Positions 33,981-43,587 of a stretch of DNA of 64,000 bases are shown in pieces (the stretch's first letter is position 1; the number at the start of each line of letters is the position of its first letter). This stretch comes from AP-15 sp963733945 (GTDB taxonomy: Bacteria > Pseudomonadota > Alphaproteobacteria > ATCC43930 > CGMCC-115725): positions 62,001 through 126,000 of the forward strand of contig CAVTFD010000018.1 of the NCBI GenBank assembly GCA_963733945.1, written 5' to 3'. The notes under the pieces were generated by a model. That model was not told the origin of the DNA. It was given only the letters and a program-made list of their open reading frames with translations, and made no database searches. Made by a program: the position numbers and the translations under genes.

Positions 33981-34802
33981 TCACCAACGAACGCCGTGTG
34001 GAGCATCAGAGGGTGATGTGATCGCCTGGAAGTCCTTCGCCACAAGATCACTCGAAGCCGGGATGCACAGCATGTTCATTGAGACGATGCCTTCAAACAC
34101 GTTCTCTGACTCCTCAAAGTAATTGTCAGCATGGAACAGCGGGGGGAGGTGCCAGTAGAGCCGATACTCGTGCTCCATGAGCCAAGTGATCAGCGGCGCG
34201 GACTTCTCGCGACGGTCATTCTCGACATAAAGGATGGGGTGATGAGTCGCCAGCGTGACGGCCGCGCCCCGCAAGACCTCCTCTTCCATGCCTTCGACAT
34301 CAATCTTGATGAAGTCGCAACGGGTCAGATTCAGCGAGTCGAGCGTCAGAATCGGAACGCGTTCCCCCAACTGTGGCGCCTCCAAGGACATTCCGCCAAA
34401 ATTGCCTTCGTCCGCATAATCAACTGGAGGCACGGCCAGAAAGCCTGGCTCGCGCCCTAACCCCGCCTGATGTGAGATAACATTTAATTGCCGATTGAGC
34501 GCAATATTTCCACACAGTATATGAAATAGCGGCCGTTGCGGTTCAAAGGCTAACACGCAACCATCGGTGCCAACACATTGTGATAAAAAAACTGTGTGGC
34601 AACCTATATTTGCTCCAACATCAACAACGGTCGCACCGGGCTTCACAACTTGTCGAAATATTGCTATTTCGTCCTCAGAAAATTCACCATATAAGTCGAG
34701 AGACTTCCCTATATACTGATCATTGGGCAAGTACATCATGACACCGTATCGGCAAGCCTTCACCCGCAGGTTCGGTGCCTGGTAGATCAGATTCTCGCTC
34801 AT
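33981..34802 (-). CDS. FkbM-family methyltransferase in a low-GC patch
   Basis: A 273-aa SAM-dependent methyltransferase. The family motif GATVVDVGANIGCHTVFLSQ binds SAM, LAFEPQRPLFHILCGNIALN follows, and FIKIDVEGMEEEVLRGA is the second FkbM signature. Members methylate sugars, polyketides or lipids. The 34.4-34.8 kb half is distinctly AT-richer than its neighbours (for example ATAAAAAAACTGTGTGGC), and its codon choices differ. Acquisition from a lower-GC donor is inferred. No glycan genes stand next to it. Confidence 0.85.
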   Translation of the reverse strand: MSENLIYQAPNLRVKACRYGVMMYLPNDQYIGKSLDLYGEFSEDEIAIFRQVVKPGATVVDVGANIGCHTVFLSQCVGTDGCVLAFEPQRPLFHILCGNIALNRQLNVISHQAGLGREPGFLAVPPVDYADEGNFGGMSLEAPQLGERVPILTLDSLNLTRCDFIKIDVEGMEEEVLRGAAVTLATHHPILYVENDRREKSAPLITWLMEHEYRLYWHLPPLFHADNYFEESENVFEGIVSMNMLCIPASSDLVAKDFQAITSPSDAPHGVRW

Positions 34803-34909
34803 CGCTCATTACCTGAGGTTTTTTAAAGCAGCTGGTGATGTCTCCCGTCGGGTGAAGCGCTGATTATAATGGCCGCTGGCGCTCTCGGCGGCCCGTCAAG
34901 CCGCTGGGA

Positions 34910-35269
34910 TTAGGCGATCGAAAAGGAATTGCCGCAGCCGCAGGACGAGGCCGCGTTAGGGTTGCGGATCTGGAACGAGGCGCCCATCAGATCCTCGACG
35001 AAATCGATCTCGGCGCCGCTCAGCAGGCCGAGTGATACGTCATCGACGACGACGGCGACGCCATCGCGCTCGAACACCACATCATCTTCGTTGCGTTGGT
35101 CGTCAAAGGTGAAGCCGTACTGGAACCCCGAGCAGCCGCCGCCGGAAACGGCGATCCTCAGAAACGCATTTTCGGCCTGCTCCAGCACCTTCAGCGAGGC
35201 AATGCGGCGAACCGCGCTTTCGGTGAGGGCGATCTGGCGCTCCTCGTTCTCGTCCATGCTTTCGGCCAT
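34910..35269 (-). CDS. erpA: A-type iron-sulfur carrier (ErpA/HesB/IscA family)
   Basis: A 119-aa A-type Fe-S insertion protein that passes clusters to apo-enzymes. The three ligand Cys are in SGGGCSGFQYGF and the C-terminal SSCGCGNSFSI. The start MAESMDENEERQIALTESAV at 35269 is chosen because the frame upstream has no family similarity. The C-terminal spacing and acidic loop (DFVEDLMGASFQIRNPNA) suit ErpA rather than SufA, though the separation is not absolute. Confidence 0.92.
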   Translation of the reverse strand: MAESMDENEERQIALTESAVRRIASLKVLEQAENAFLRIAVSGGGCSGFQYGFTFDDQRNEDDVVFERDGVAVVVDDVSLGLLSGAEIDFVEDLMGASFQIRNPNAASSCGCGNSFSIA

Positions 35270-35430
35270 GTGCGCGACGCTCCTAACTTGCCGGCTCGCA
35301 CCCGGCATCTCGCAACCGTATGTAAGCACCCGGGCAAGTTTGGTCAAATACGCGGTTGATCCCGCCTTTGGGCGGAGGCGAAGATTTTCGGCCGGAGATC
35401 GGCTAGGATGAGTACGCTGAGTGGGAGTTG

Positions 35431-37794
35431 ATGATGTTGCGCGCCCTCGAAGGCGATCTCGATCATAAGCCGGATGCCGAGCCCGAGGATAAACTTGCCT
35501 GCCTGACGGCGCTCGAACGCAAGGTGCTTTGGCTGTCGACCTGGATGATCCACAACGCCAACCACCTGCGCCCGAATCGGGACGGGCTCAAGGTCGGCGG
35601 GCATCAGGCATCGAGCTCCTCGGTCGCGACCCTGATGACGGCACTCTATTTCGACGTACTGCGCCCGCAGGACCGGGTAGCGGTCAAGCCGCACGCCTCG
35701 CCGGTGTTTCACGCGATCCAGTACCTGCTCGGCCATCAGACGCGTGAGAAATTGGAGCGGTTCCGAGCCTATGGCGGCGCCCAATCCTATCCGTCGCGGA
35801 CCAAGGACGGCGATATCGTCGATTTCTCGACCGGTTCCGTCGGCCTCGGGGTCGGCATGACGTTGTTTAGCTCGATCGCGCAGGACTATCTGCGATTGAA
35901 GGAACTGGTTCCGACCGACGAACCGCCGGGAAGGATGATCGCGCTCGCGGGAGATGCCGAACTCGACGAAGGCAACATCTTCGAGGCGTTGCTCGAAGGC
36001 TGGAAGCACGACGTGCGCAACCTGTGGTGGGTTATCGATTACAATCGCCAGAGCCTCGACGCCGTGGTCTCCGACCGGCTGTTCGGCCGCATCGACGCGA
36101 TGTTCGAGATGATGGGCTGGCGGGTCGTCACCTTGAAGTACGGGCGGCTGCTGGAGGCCGCCTTTGCCCACCCCGACGGTCATCAGCTGCGCGAGTGGAT
36201 CGACGCTTGTCCGAACTCGCTGTATTCGGCGCTGGTCTATAAGGGCGGGGAGGGCTGGCGCGAGCACCTTCAGCGCGACCTCAATCGCTATCCGGGGATC
36301 CGCGCCATCCTCGACGATCACGACGATGCCGAGCTGCAGCGGCTGATGACCAATCTCGGCGGTCACGATCTGGCATCGGTCCTCGATGCCTTCCATGCCA
36401 TCGTCGATGACCGCCCGACCTGTTTTATTGCCTATACGATCAAGGGCTACGGGCTGCCCTTCGCCGGCCACAAGGACAACCACGCCGGGCTGATGAACCT
36501 CGATCAGATGGCCTCGTTCCAGCGCAGCATGATGGTGGAGGAGGGCGCTGAATGGGATCTGTTCGCCGGCCTCGACCTGCCCTCCGACCGGCTCTCCGAA
36601 TTCCTCGAAGGGCTGCCGCTCGCGGCGTCCGACCGGCGCTGGCACGACGCCGCGCCGGTGCCGGTGCCGGCGAATCTGCCCGTTCCGCGCGGCGAGCGGC
36701 AATCGACCCAGGAGGCCTTTGGCCGGCTGCTCGGCGACATCGCCGCGAGCGACAATGAGTTCGCACGCCGGATCGTGACCACCTCGCCCGATGTCACCGT
36801 CTCGACCAATCTCGGGCCGTGGGTCAACCGCCGCGGGATCTTCGATTGCGCCGAGCGGGCCGATACCTTTCGCGAGGAAAAGGTCGTCTCGGCGCAGCGC
36901 TGGGCGATGTCACCGCAGGGCCAGCACATCGAACTCGGCATTGCCGAGAGCAATTTGTTCCTGCAATTGGCGGCCCTCGGCCTCTCGGCGCCGCTGTTTG
37001 GCACGCGGCTGTTGCCGATCGGCACACTCTACGACCCGTTCATCAAACGCGGCCACGACGCGCTGAACTATGCCTGCTATCAGGATGCGCGATTCATCTT
37101 GGTGGCGACCCCGTCCGGGATCACCCTGGCGCCGGAAGGCGGCGCACACCAATCGATCGGCGAACCGCTGGTCGGCATAGCCCAGCCGGGGCTTACCAGT
37201 TTTGAGCCGGCCTTTGCCGACGAACTCGCGGTGCTGTTGCGCTGGGCGTTCGCCGAGATTCAGCGCGAGGGTGGCGAGTCGGTCTATTTCCGGCTGTCGA
37301 CCCGGCCGGTCGAACAGCCGAAACGGAAGGTCGACTCGGACATCGCCGCAGCGATCGTCGCCGGCGCCTATTGGCTCGCCGAGCCGGAGCCAGGAGCAGA
37401 GCTGGCGATCGCCTATTGCGGCGCCGTCGCCCCCGAGGCGCTCGCCGCCCATCGGCAGGTGGCCGAGGACATTCCCGGCGCCGGACTGCTCGCGATCACT
37501 TCGCCCGATCGTCTGCACCGCGACTGGCGCGCGGCGTGCGCCCAGGGTGGGCCGAGCGTGGCCGGGCGGCTATTGGCGCAGCTGCGGCCGGGCGCCGTAC
37601 TGGTCACCGTAGGCGATTTTCATCCGGCCACCCTGTCGTGGCTCGGCGCCGTCGCTCACAACCCCATCGTCCCGCTGGGGGTCGAGCGCTTTGGCCAATC
37701 GGGCGACATCCCCGACCTCTATCGCGCCTATGGCATCGATAGCGACGCGATCCTGGACGCCGCCGCCCGCGCCTGCCTGCTCGCGCTGGGCTAG
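35431..37794 (+). CDS. Homodimeric 2-oxoacid dehydrogenase E1 / transketolase-family enzyme (AceE/MdeB-like)
   Basis: A 787-aa TPP enzyme with the AceE layout of all three transketolase domains in one chain. Seen are GHQASSSSVATLMTALYFDV, TGSVGLGVGMTLFSSIAQDY, the TPP motif AGDAELDEGNIFEALLEGW ending in an Asn (VIDYNRQSL), GHDLASVLDAF, the pyrimidine-binding VVSAQRWAMSPQGQHIELG with IAESNLFLQL, and ATPSGITLAPEGGAHQSIGE. It lacks a neighbouring E2 or E3 gene, so partners are elsewhere. Its substrate may be pyruvate or a branched 2-oxoacid such as MdeB's 2-oxobutanoate. TTG (35428) and ATG (35431) are adjacent starts. Confidence 0.82.
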   Translation: MMLRALEGDLDHKPDAEPEDKLACLTALERKVLWLSTWMIHNANHLRPNRDGLKVGGHQASSSSVATLMTALYFDVLRPQDRVAVKPHASPVFHAIQYLLGHQTREKLERFRAYGGAQSYPSRTKDGDIVDFSTGSVGLGVGMTLFSSIAQDYLRLKELVPTDEPPGRMIALAGDAELDEGNIFEALLEGWKHDVRNLWWVIDYNRQSLDAVVSDRLFGRIDAMFEMMGWRVVTLKYGRLLEAAFAHPDGHQLREWIDACPNSLYSALVYKGGEGWREHLQRDLNRYPGIRAILDDHDDAELQRLMTNLGGHDLASVLDAFHAIVDDRPTCFIAYTIKGYGLPFAGHKDNHAGLMNLDQMASFQRSMMVEEGAEWDLFAGLDLPSDRLSEFLEGLPLAASDRRWHDAAPVPVPANLPVPRGERQSTQEAFGRLLGDIAASDNEFARRIVTTSPDVTVSTNLGPWVNRRGIFDCAERADTFREEKVVSAQRWAMSPQGQHIELGIAESNLFLQLAALGLSAPLFGTRLLPIGTLYDPFIKRGHDALNYACYQDARFILVATPSGITLAPEGGAHQSIGEPLVGIAQPGLTSFEPAFADELAVLLRWAFAEIQREGGESVYFRLSTRPVEQPKRKVDSDIAAAIVAGAYWLAEPEPGAELAIAYCGAVAPEALAAHRQVAEDIPGAGLLAITSPDRLHRDWRAACAQGGPSVAGRLLAQLRPGAVLVTVGDFHPATLSWLGAVAHNPIVPLGVERFGQSGDIPDLYRAYGIDSDAILDAAARACLLALG

Positions 37795-37801
37795 CTTCGG
37801 C

Positions 37802-38980
37802 TCATTGCGGGCCGCTGCGCATCGAGGCCGGGTGGCCCGGCAGCTTTATGCGCTTGCCGGTATCCGTCACGTTGCTGCCGTCAACCTTCAGTATCGACAG
37901 ATTGCCGTCGATGAAGTTGCCGACATAGAGGTAGCTGCCATCGGCGCTGAAGGCCGCGCCTTCGGGCAGCGCACCAACCGTGACCGAGCCGGTTTTGGTG
38001 ACTTTGCTGCCATCGATCGCCAGGACGGCGACGCTGCCGCCCGCATGATGATAAAATACCGTTTTTGGCTGGTTGGAGCCTTCCGCCTGAATCGAGACCG
38101 CGAGATTCCCCTTCGGGCTGATCGCCAAACCTTCGGGCAAATCGCCGACTGTCACGTGATCGATGACCCGCGGCGGGTTGGCCGTGAGATCGATGACGCC
38201 GACGGTGTCGAGATTGCCGTCGGAGCTCCCGCCGCCGCCATTGTCGGCGGTCAGCGCCAATTTGCCGTCGGGCGTTACTGCGACGTTGTATGGAAAGATG
38301 CCGGTCGGCAGGTCGCGCTTAACGTAGCTGACCTTGCCGCCGTCGATGGTCAGCAGGGCCACCTTGTTGGCGGCCGCTTTGGCCGCAAGCGCGTGCTTGC
38401 CGTCCGGGGTGATGGCGACGGCCGAGACCTGGTCGGCGGCGCCGCCGACAGACACGGTATCGGCGACCAGGACCTCCGACCCGTGGATCGAAAGGACGGA
38501 GATCGTGCCGTCGGCGCGGTTGGCGACCAGCGCCAGATCGCCGTTGGGGCTGACCGCCATGCCGGAAGGCTGCTTGCCGACCGTGACGGTGCCGATCACC
38601 TTGGGCGGACTCGCCTTCAGATCGACGATGAAGACCTTGTCGTCGGGCTCCAGCCGGTGGCCCCACCCTTGGATCACCGGCATCAGCGAGTTGGCGACGA
38701 GGGCGATGTCCCCCGGCGGCACGATCGCTAGGTTTGTCGGCGGCCCGACGGCGGAGTTGATCAGCGGGATCGTCGCAGTGATGCGCGGCGCACCCGGATT
38801 TGAGATGTCGATCACCGACAAAGTGTCGTGACCGGGCTCGCGGATTATCGGCTTGAAGTTCTGGTCGACCCCGTTTTTCTCATCGTTGCCGACGATCAGG
38901 GTTTGTCCGAAGACCGGGATCCACCCGGAGCCGATCAGGGTGCCGGCCAAAACGGCTACCGTAAGAAACGTCGAACGCAT
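37802..38980 (-). CDS. Secreted YVTN-type beta-propeller protein
   Basis: A 392-aa exported protein. The ATG at 38980 follows GGAGGGGAGG, and MRSTFLTVAVLAGTLIGSGW...FGQ is a signal peptide. The chain carries repeated lactonase/YVTN-like blades of about 45 residues: KQPSGMAVSPNGDLALVANR, AVAITPDGKHALAAKA, NVAVTPDGKLALTADN, LPEGLAISPKGNLAVSIQ and LPEGAAFSADGSYLYVGNFI. The xAxSPDGxxxxVxN pattern is the blade signature. Such proteins serve as surface or periplasmic binding propellers. No enzyme role can be assigned. It converges with the E1 gene, 7 bp apart. Confidence 0.88.
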   Translation of the reverse strand: MRSTFLTVAVLAGTLIGSGWIPVFGQTLIVGNDEKNGVDQNFKPIIREPGHDTLSVIDISNPGAPRITATIPLINSAVGPPTNLAIVPPGDIALVANSLMPVIQGWGHRLEPDDKVFIVDLKASPPKVIGTVTVGKQPSGMAVSPNGDLALVANRADGTISVLSIHGSEVLVADTVSVGGAADQVSAVAITPDGKHALAAKAAANKVALLTIDGGKVSYVKRDLPTGIFPYNVAVTPDGKLALTADNGGGGSSDGNLDTVGVIDLTANPPRVIDHVTVGDLPEGLAISPKGNLAVSIQAEGSNQPKTVFYHHAGGSVAVLAIDGSKVTKTGSVTVGALPEGAAFSADGSYLYVGNFIDGNLSILKVDGSNVTDTGKRIKLPGHPASMRSGPQ

Positions 38981-39218
38981 CCTCCCCTCCATGTTTTGCC
39001 GAACCGCCAAGCGCACCGCCGCCGAAACTGCCCCGATCGTGCGCCAACGACAAGGGGCGCCGTTCGAATTCCGATCCTCGCTACGGCGCGACCCCTGCCT
39101 CCCTCCCGGTACAGGCTGGACTTGACCCCGACCGTGTACCAATCTCGGCTGCGCAGGCCGCGCGCCGCAATTCGATCGCAGCTGGCGAGCGGCACCGCCG
39201 CGGGGAAGGATCAATAGA

Positions 39219-40019
39219 ATGGCCGATACCGGCGCCGAGAATCTGGTCGAATATACGTGCTCGGATCGGATCGCGACCCTGACCTTGAATCGGCCGGATC
39301 GGCTCAACGCCTTCAGCGACGATCTGGTGCGGCATCTGGCGGATGCGCTGCGCCGCTTTGATCTCGATCCGGAAGCGGAGGTCGCGATCATCTGCGGGGC
39401 CGGCCGCGCCTTTTCGAGCGGGGCCGATGTGCATCAGCGTCAGCTGCGCCGCCGAGAGGAGTTCCTGCAGCATGGCGGGCCGCAGGGCTGGGGCGCCAAT
39501 TCCGCCGATCTGTTGACCCGATCGGTCAACTGGAAGCCGGTCATCGCCGCGCCGCACGGCTACGCGATGGGCCTCGCCCTTGGGATCGTGCTGGAGTGCG
39601 ACCTGATCGTCGCCGAGGCCGGGACCAAATTCCAGGTGACCGAGACATCGCGCGGGCTCGGCGGTTCGAAATACTGGGCGTTGCTGAATTTTCGCGGCGG
39701 CGCCGCGTTCGCCAGCGAGGTGGCGCTGACTGGGCGCTTCTTCACCGCCGAGGAGGCGCTTGCGGCGGGCATCGTCAACCGTGTAGCCCCGCCGGGCCGG
39801 TACCTCGAAGCCGCGCGCGAACTCGCTGCGGCGGTCGCGGCGAACCCGCCGCTCTCGGTGCGCGCGACGGTGCGCACCCGGCGCTGGTATATGGAGCAGC
39901 TCGAACGCGAGGTCGCGATGCAGACGGCCCCGCTAAAGCTCTATCTCAGCGAAGACTTTCACGAGGCGGCCCGCGCCTTTGCCGAAAAGCGCCGGCCCGG
40001 GCCGTTCAAGGGCCGGTGA
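39219..40019 (+). CDS. Enoyl-CoA hydratase/isomerase family protein
   Basis: A 266-aa crotonase-fold enzyme: the N-terminus IATLTLNRPDRLNAFSDDLV, the oxyanion-hole segment CGAGRAFSSGADVHQRQLRR, the second oxyanion region KPVIAAPHGYAMGLALGIVL and LTGRFFTAEEALAAGIVNRV. The usual second catalytic Glu region reads TETSRGLGGSKYW. The substrate is unknown and fatty or aromatic acyl-CoA is likely. The ATG at 39219 is the first in frame. The DinB gene follows 31 bp later. Confidence 0.9.
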   Translation: MADTGAENLVEYTCSDRIATLTLNRPDRLNAFSDDLVRHLADALRRFDLDPEAEVAIICGAGRAFSSGADVHQRQLRRREEFLQHGGPQGWGANSADLLTRSVNWKPVIAAPHGYAMGLALGIVLECDLIVAEAGTKFQVTETSRGLGGSKYWALLNFRGGAAFASEVALTGRFFTAEEALAAGIVNRVAPPGRYLEAARELAAAVAANPPLSVRATVRTRRWYMEQLEREVAMQTAPLKLYLSEDFHEAARAFAEKRRPGPFKGR

Positions 40020-40050
40020 CCCACTTTACGATCAGCACGAGGGCTTTGCG

Positions 40051-40563
40051 ATGATTACCCCCGCCTATATCCGCACCATGGCCGCCTACAACGCGGAGAT
40101 GAACCGTCGCCTATACGGCGCCGCCGCACGCCTTTCGGAGGCCGAGCGGCGGGCGTCGCGGGGCGCATTCTGGGGCTCGATCCACGCCACCCTGACCCAC
40201 ATCTTGTGGGGCGATCGGCAATGGATGTCGCGCTTTGACAATTGGCCGAAACCCGACACGCCGATCAAGCAGAGCGCGCAGATGATCGACGACTTCGCCG
40301 AGCTGTCAGCGGTTCGTGAAAAGGCCGATGCTGATATCACCCGATGGGCCCACAAGGTCGACGATGCCTGGCTCGGCGAGGATATGGTGTGGTTCAGCGG
40401 CGCGGCAAACCGCGAAATGCGTGCGCCGAAGGGTCTGCTCGTGGCACATTTCTTCAACCACCAAACCCATCATCGCGGGCAGACGCACGCGATGCTGACC
40501 GCGGCCGGGCAAGAAACCGGCGACACCGACCTGTTTTTGCTGATTCCGCAGATCGTCGACTGA
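40051..40563 (+). CDS. DinB-family four-helix protein
   Basis: A 170-aa DinB/YfiT-like four-helix bundle, a fold that binds a metal with three His and often acts in thiol or damage-related chemistry. The His are in ATLTHILWGDRQW and in HFFNHQTHHRGQTHAML. The ATG at 40051 follows GAGGGC. The substrate is not known. It is likely co-transcribed with the enoyl-CoA hydratase-like gene. Confidence 0.88.
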   Translation: MITPAYIRTMAAYNAEMNRRLYGAAARLSEAERRASRGAFWGSIHATLTHILWGDRQWMSRFDNWPKPDTPIKQSAQMIDDFAELSAVREKADADITRWAHKVDDAWLGEDMVWFSGAANREMRAPKGLLVAHFFNHQTHHRGQTHAMLTAAGQETGDTDLFLLIPQIVD

Positions 40564-40586
40564 AAGAGCCGCAGTCGCGCTCGCGG

Positions 40587-40626
40587 CGCCGGAGAGCTCA
40601 GCGACGTCGGGCTGAACTCTCCGGCG
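40587..40626. terminator. Strong hairpin between convergent genes, probable bidirectional terminator
   Basis: The arms CGCCGGAGAGCTCAGC and GCTGAACTCTCCGGCG form a 16-bp stem with a single mismatch and an 8-nt loop. It lies between the DinB gene (forward, ends 40563) and the beta-helix gene (reverse, ends 40658). There is no long T-tract on either side, so efficiency is uncertain. Confidence 0.6.
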
Positions 40627-40657
40627 GTCTCTGCGTCTTGTCGGGGTCAGCCGCGCT

Positions 40658-41716
40658 TTAGGGTCCGCCGACGTGCAGACACCCCAATTGCGCTGCGGTG
40701 GGCGCCGGGGTGATGTTGGCGAGCTTGTCGACAAAGATCTGCCCGCCCTGGTAGCATGAAAACACGGCGCTGCCGTTGTTCTTGACCGTCGAGACGCCGT
40801 TGTACGACACGAATTGCACGATCGCCGCCTGATTGGTTGAGATGCCGGCGACGTTGCCGGTAATCGTGACGTTGTTCAATTGGACCCCGGCATTGAGCGA
40901 GGCGTTGATCGCCGCAAAACCGGCCGAGTTCAGGATCTGCACTGAATTCAGAATTGCGAAGCCCCCGCGCTGCTCGATGCCGGCGCCATAGCTGCCAGCC
41001 GTCCCATTCCCGGTGATGATGATCCTGCCACTCGGGTTATAGGTTTGTACCCCGCAATCCCATGGCTGGAGGCCCAGCCGTTTGTTCTTCTCGATCAGAA
41101 TCGAACCCGACCCTGCCGTCGTCAGATTGAGCTTGCCCGAACTGCAGAAGACCCCGGTCTGGGCGCCGGTAATCTCCGTAACATCGCCATTATCGGCGCG
41201 AATGGCGATCGTGCTTCCCAGGCCCGAAATGATGCCGTAGCTGCCGGTCGTCGCAATCGTGCTGTCGGTGAGGTCGAGCGAAGAGTTGTCCCACGCGTTG
41301 ACGCCGGTGCCGGTCCCGGTGATTTCGCTTTTTTCGATTGTCACATAGGCGTGGGCTCCGACGGCAATGCCGGTCGCACCGCCGGCTATCGCGACGCTGT
41401 TCAGAATGAGCCGGGTGTTAGCGGTGACCACGGTGTCGGTGGCGTGCACCGGCTGCAGCGTGGCCGCCGGATTGCCCTGGATCGTCACGCCCGAGAAGCG
41501 GTTGATGACCACGTCTTCAGTGCAGGTGCCCGAGACCAGCAATGTGAGCCCCCCATTCGCCGGCGAGTTGGCGGTGAGCGCCGCGCCGATCGTCTGGGCC
41601 TTGGCACAGTTGACACTAACCGTCGCCGCGTATGCCGCGCCGGTGATCGCTCCCGCAGCGGCGACGGTCACAATGATAAGCAGGCTCCATAAGATTCCCT
41701 TTGCAAAAGCGGCCAT
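40658..41716 (-). CDS. Secreted right-handed parallel beta-helix protein
   Basis: A 352-aa exported protein: signal peptide MAAFAKGILWSLLIIVTVAA...GAAYA. The rest is a run of short Asn/Gly/Ser strands typical of pectate-lyase-like beta-helices, such as VVINRFSGVTIQGNPAAT, LILNSVAIAGGATGIAVG, GRIIITGNGTAGSYGAGI, FAILNSVQILNSAGFAAINA and VQLNNVTITGNVAGIST. Four Cys are present. There is no clear catalytic motif, so it may be an adhesin or binding protein rather than an enzyme. Confidence 0.8.
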   Translation of the reverse strand: MAAFAKGILWSLLIIVTVAAAGAITGAAYAATVSVNCAKAQTIGAALTANSPANGGLTLLVSGTCTEDVVINRFSGVTIQGNPAATLQPVHATDTVVTANTRLILNSVAIAGGATGIAVGAHAYVTIEKSEITGTGTGVNAWDNSSLDLTDSTIATTGSYGIISGLGSTIAIRADNGDVTEITGAQTGVFCSSGKLNLTTAGSGSILIEKNKRLGLQPWDCGVQTYNPSGRIIITGNGTAGSYGAGIEQRGGFAILNSVQILNSAGFAAINASLNAGVQLNNVTITGNVAGISTNQAAIVQFVSYNGVSTVKNNGSAVFSCYQGGQIFVDKLANITPAPTAAQLGCLHVGGP

Positions 41717-41980
41717 TTCGAAAGTTCCTTTCCAAACCGCGGGATTTTCGCCCGCAGACAGCGTGGGCGACTTTGCCGGCCGTTAGCGGATCGGTCGTGT
41801 GAACTGGCTCACATCGGGAGCAAAAAGCTGATTACGGCTGCAGCGTGTGTCCCGAGCCTGCCGAAACCGGGTGATGCCCGGCCGCGCCGAGTCGGGACGC
41901 GCAGGGCGCTGCTGGCGTTGCGGCCCAGGGCAGGGTAAGGCTGCGGCGTTCCCATGCTCGTTTGCGCCCCAGGGAAGACG

Positions 41981-43417
41981 ATGAACACGGCCGAGGACGG
42001 GGTTCCGTTTCCGCAACGATATTGGGCGATCCTGACGCTCGTCGTCGGCATGGTGGTGTCGGTTCTCGACAGCTCACTCGCTAATATCGCACTGCCGACG
42101 ATCGCCAGGGATATCGGTGCCACCGCGGCGCAGTCGATCTGGGTCATCAACGCCTATCAGCTGGCGGTGGTAATCTCGCTGTTGCCGCTCGCCTCGCTCG
42201 GCGACATCTTCGGCTATCGCCGCATCTATGCGATCGGCTTCGCGATATTTACCGCTGCGGCGCTGGTCAGCGCGCTGTCACATACGCTGACGATGCTCGC
42301 GATCGGGCGCGCCCTGCAAGGTCTGGGCGCCGCTGGGATGATGAGCGTCAACACCGCGCTGGTGCGCTTCACCTATCCGCGACGGCAGTTGGGGCGCGGC
42401 ATCGCGATGACCGCTGTTGCGGTCTCTGTTTCGTCGGCCTCCGGACCGAGCGTCGCTGCGGCGATTCTGTCCGTCGCCTCCTGGCATTGGCTGTTTGCAG
42501 TCAATGTGCCGATCGGGCTTGTCACCTTCGTCATGTCGCTGCGGCTGCTGCCGCGCACACCCCCCTCCGAGCATCGTTTCGACTTCGCCAGCGCCGCGTT
42601 GAGCGCCTTTGCCTTCGCCTTTCTGATCGCCGGGATCAACGGCATCGGCCATGGTCAGGCGGGTCCGTTTGTTGCCGTCGAGCTGGTCGGCGCCGTGTGC
42701 GTCGGTTATGTCTTGGTGCGCCGGCAGGCGAGCTTGAGTTTGCCATTGCTCCCGGTCGATTTGTTTCGCCGCCCGATATTCGCATTGTCAGTCGCCACTT
42801 CAGTCACGACCTTTATCGCGCAGGGAATCACCTTCGTCACTTTGCCGTTTTACTTCCAGGATGTGCTCGGCCGCTCGCAGGTTGCGACCGGGCTGTTGAT
42901 GACGCCATGGCCGGCGACGGTGGCGGTCATCGCACCGATTGCCGGTAGGTTGGCTGACCGCTACCCGGCCGGGATCCTCGGCGGCATCGGGTTGAGCGTG
43001 CTGAGCACCGGCTACGTTCTGCTGGCGCTCTTACCCGAGCATCCCAGCACTGCCAACATCCTGTGGCGCATGACCTTGTGTGGGCTCGGCTTCGGTTTTT
43101 TCCAATCACCGAACAACCGGGCTATCGTCGCGAGCGCGCCGCGCGAGCGCAGCGGCGGGGCGGGTGCCATACAATCGACCGCCCGGCTGCTCGGGCAGAC
43201 GATCGGCGCGGCATTCGTCGCGCTGATCTTCGGCTTTGCCCGACCCGGCGCCGGAGCCGGACCGACCGTCGCAATCCTGTTGGCCGCCGGGTTCTCGGCT
43301 TTGGCGGCGCTCGCCAGCGTCTCTCGCCTGTTCAATTTCGTTCGTGCGCCGCGATTGACGCCAAGCGCCGATTCGACACAACCCGATCCGCAGAGCAGCA
43401 CTGCCGGCACCAATTGA
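41981..43417 (+). CDS. MFS transporter of the DHA2 (14-TM drug:H+ antiporter) family
   Basis: A 478-aa inner-membrane protein. The ATG at 41981 follows AGGGAAG. Motif D1-like LDSSLANIALPTIARDIGAT and WVINAYQLAVVISLLPLASL are in helices 1-2. Motif A is present as GDIFGYRRIYAIGF. Motif C-like glycines (AVSVSSASGPSVAAAI) follow the usual WHWLFAVNVPIGL. About 14 hydrophobic segments are countable. Export of drugs or toxic compounds is family knowledge, and no regulator or membrane-fusion partner is adjacent. Confidence 0.9.
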   Translation: MNTAEDGVPFPQRYWAILTLVVGMVVSVLDSSLANIALPTIARDIGATAAQSIWVINAYQLAVVISLLPLASLGDIFGYRRIYAIGFAIFTAAALVSALSHTLTMLAIGRALQGLGAAGMMSVNTALVRFTYPRRQLGRGIAMTAVAVSVSSASGPSVAAAILSVASWHWLFAVNVPIGLVTFVMSLRLLPRTPPSEHRFDFASAALSAFAFAFLIAGINGIGHGQAGPFVAVELVGAVCVGYVLVRRQASLSLPLLPVDLFRRPIFALSVATSVTTFIAQGITFVTLPFYFQDVLGRSQVATGLLMTPWPATVAVIAPIAGRLADRYPAGILGGIGLSVLSTGYVLLALLPEHPSTANILWRMTLCGLGFGFFQSPNNRAIVASAPRERSGGAGAIQSTARLLGQTIGAAFVALIFGFARPGAGAGPTVAILLAAGFSALAALASVSRLFNFVRAPRLTPSADSTQPDPQSSTAGTN

Positions 43418-43587
43418 GGACTTCGCGTGCGCCCTTTTATCGTCGTAGGCACAGGGGGGATTACAGCACAAGCGCCAGGCCAGTTTCGGTGTCCCAAATA
43501 GAGATTGCCACGAATACCGCCAACTGGGGATATAATGCGCAGCGGGTTTCGTAAAAGACGGTCGACGATTGGAGCCCAGCGCGAGCC

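Noticed and set aside
38980..39219. Possible gene in the gap between the YVTN protein and the hydratase
   Set aside because: Only shadow frames without ribosome sites. The region probably holds the divergent promoters.
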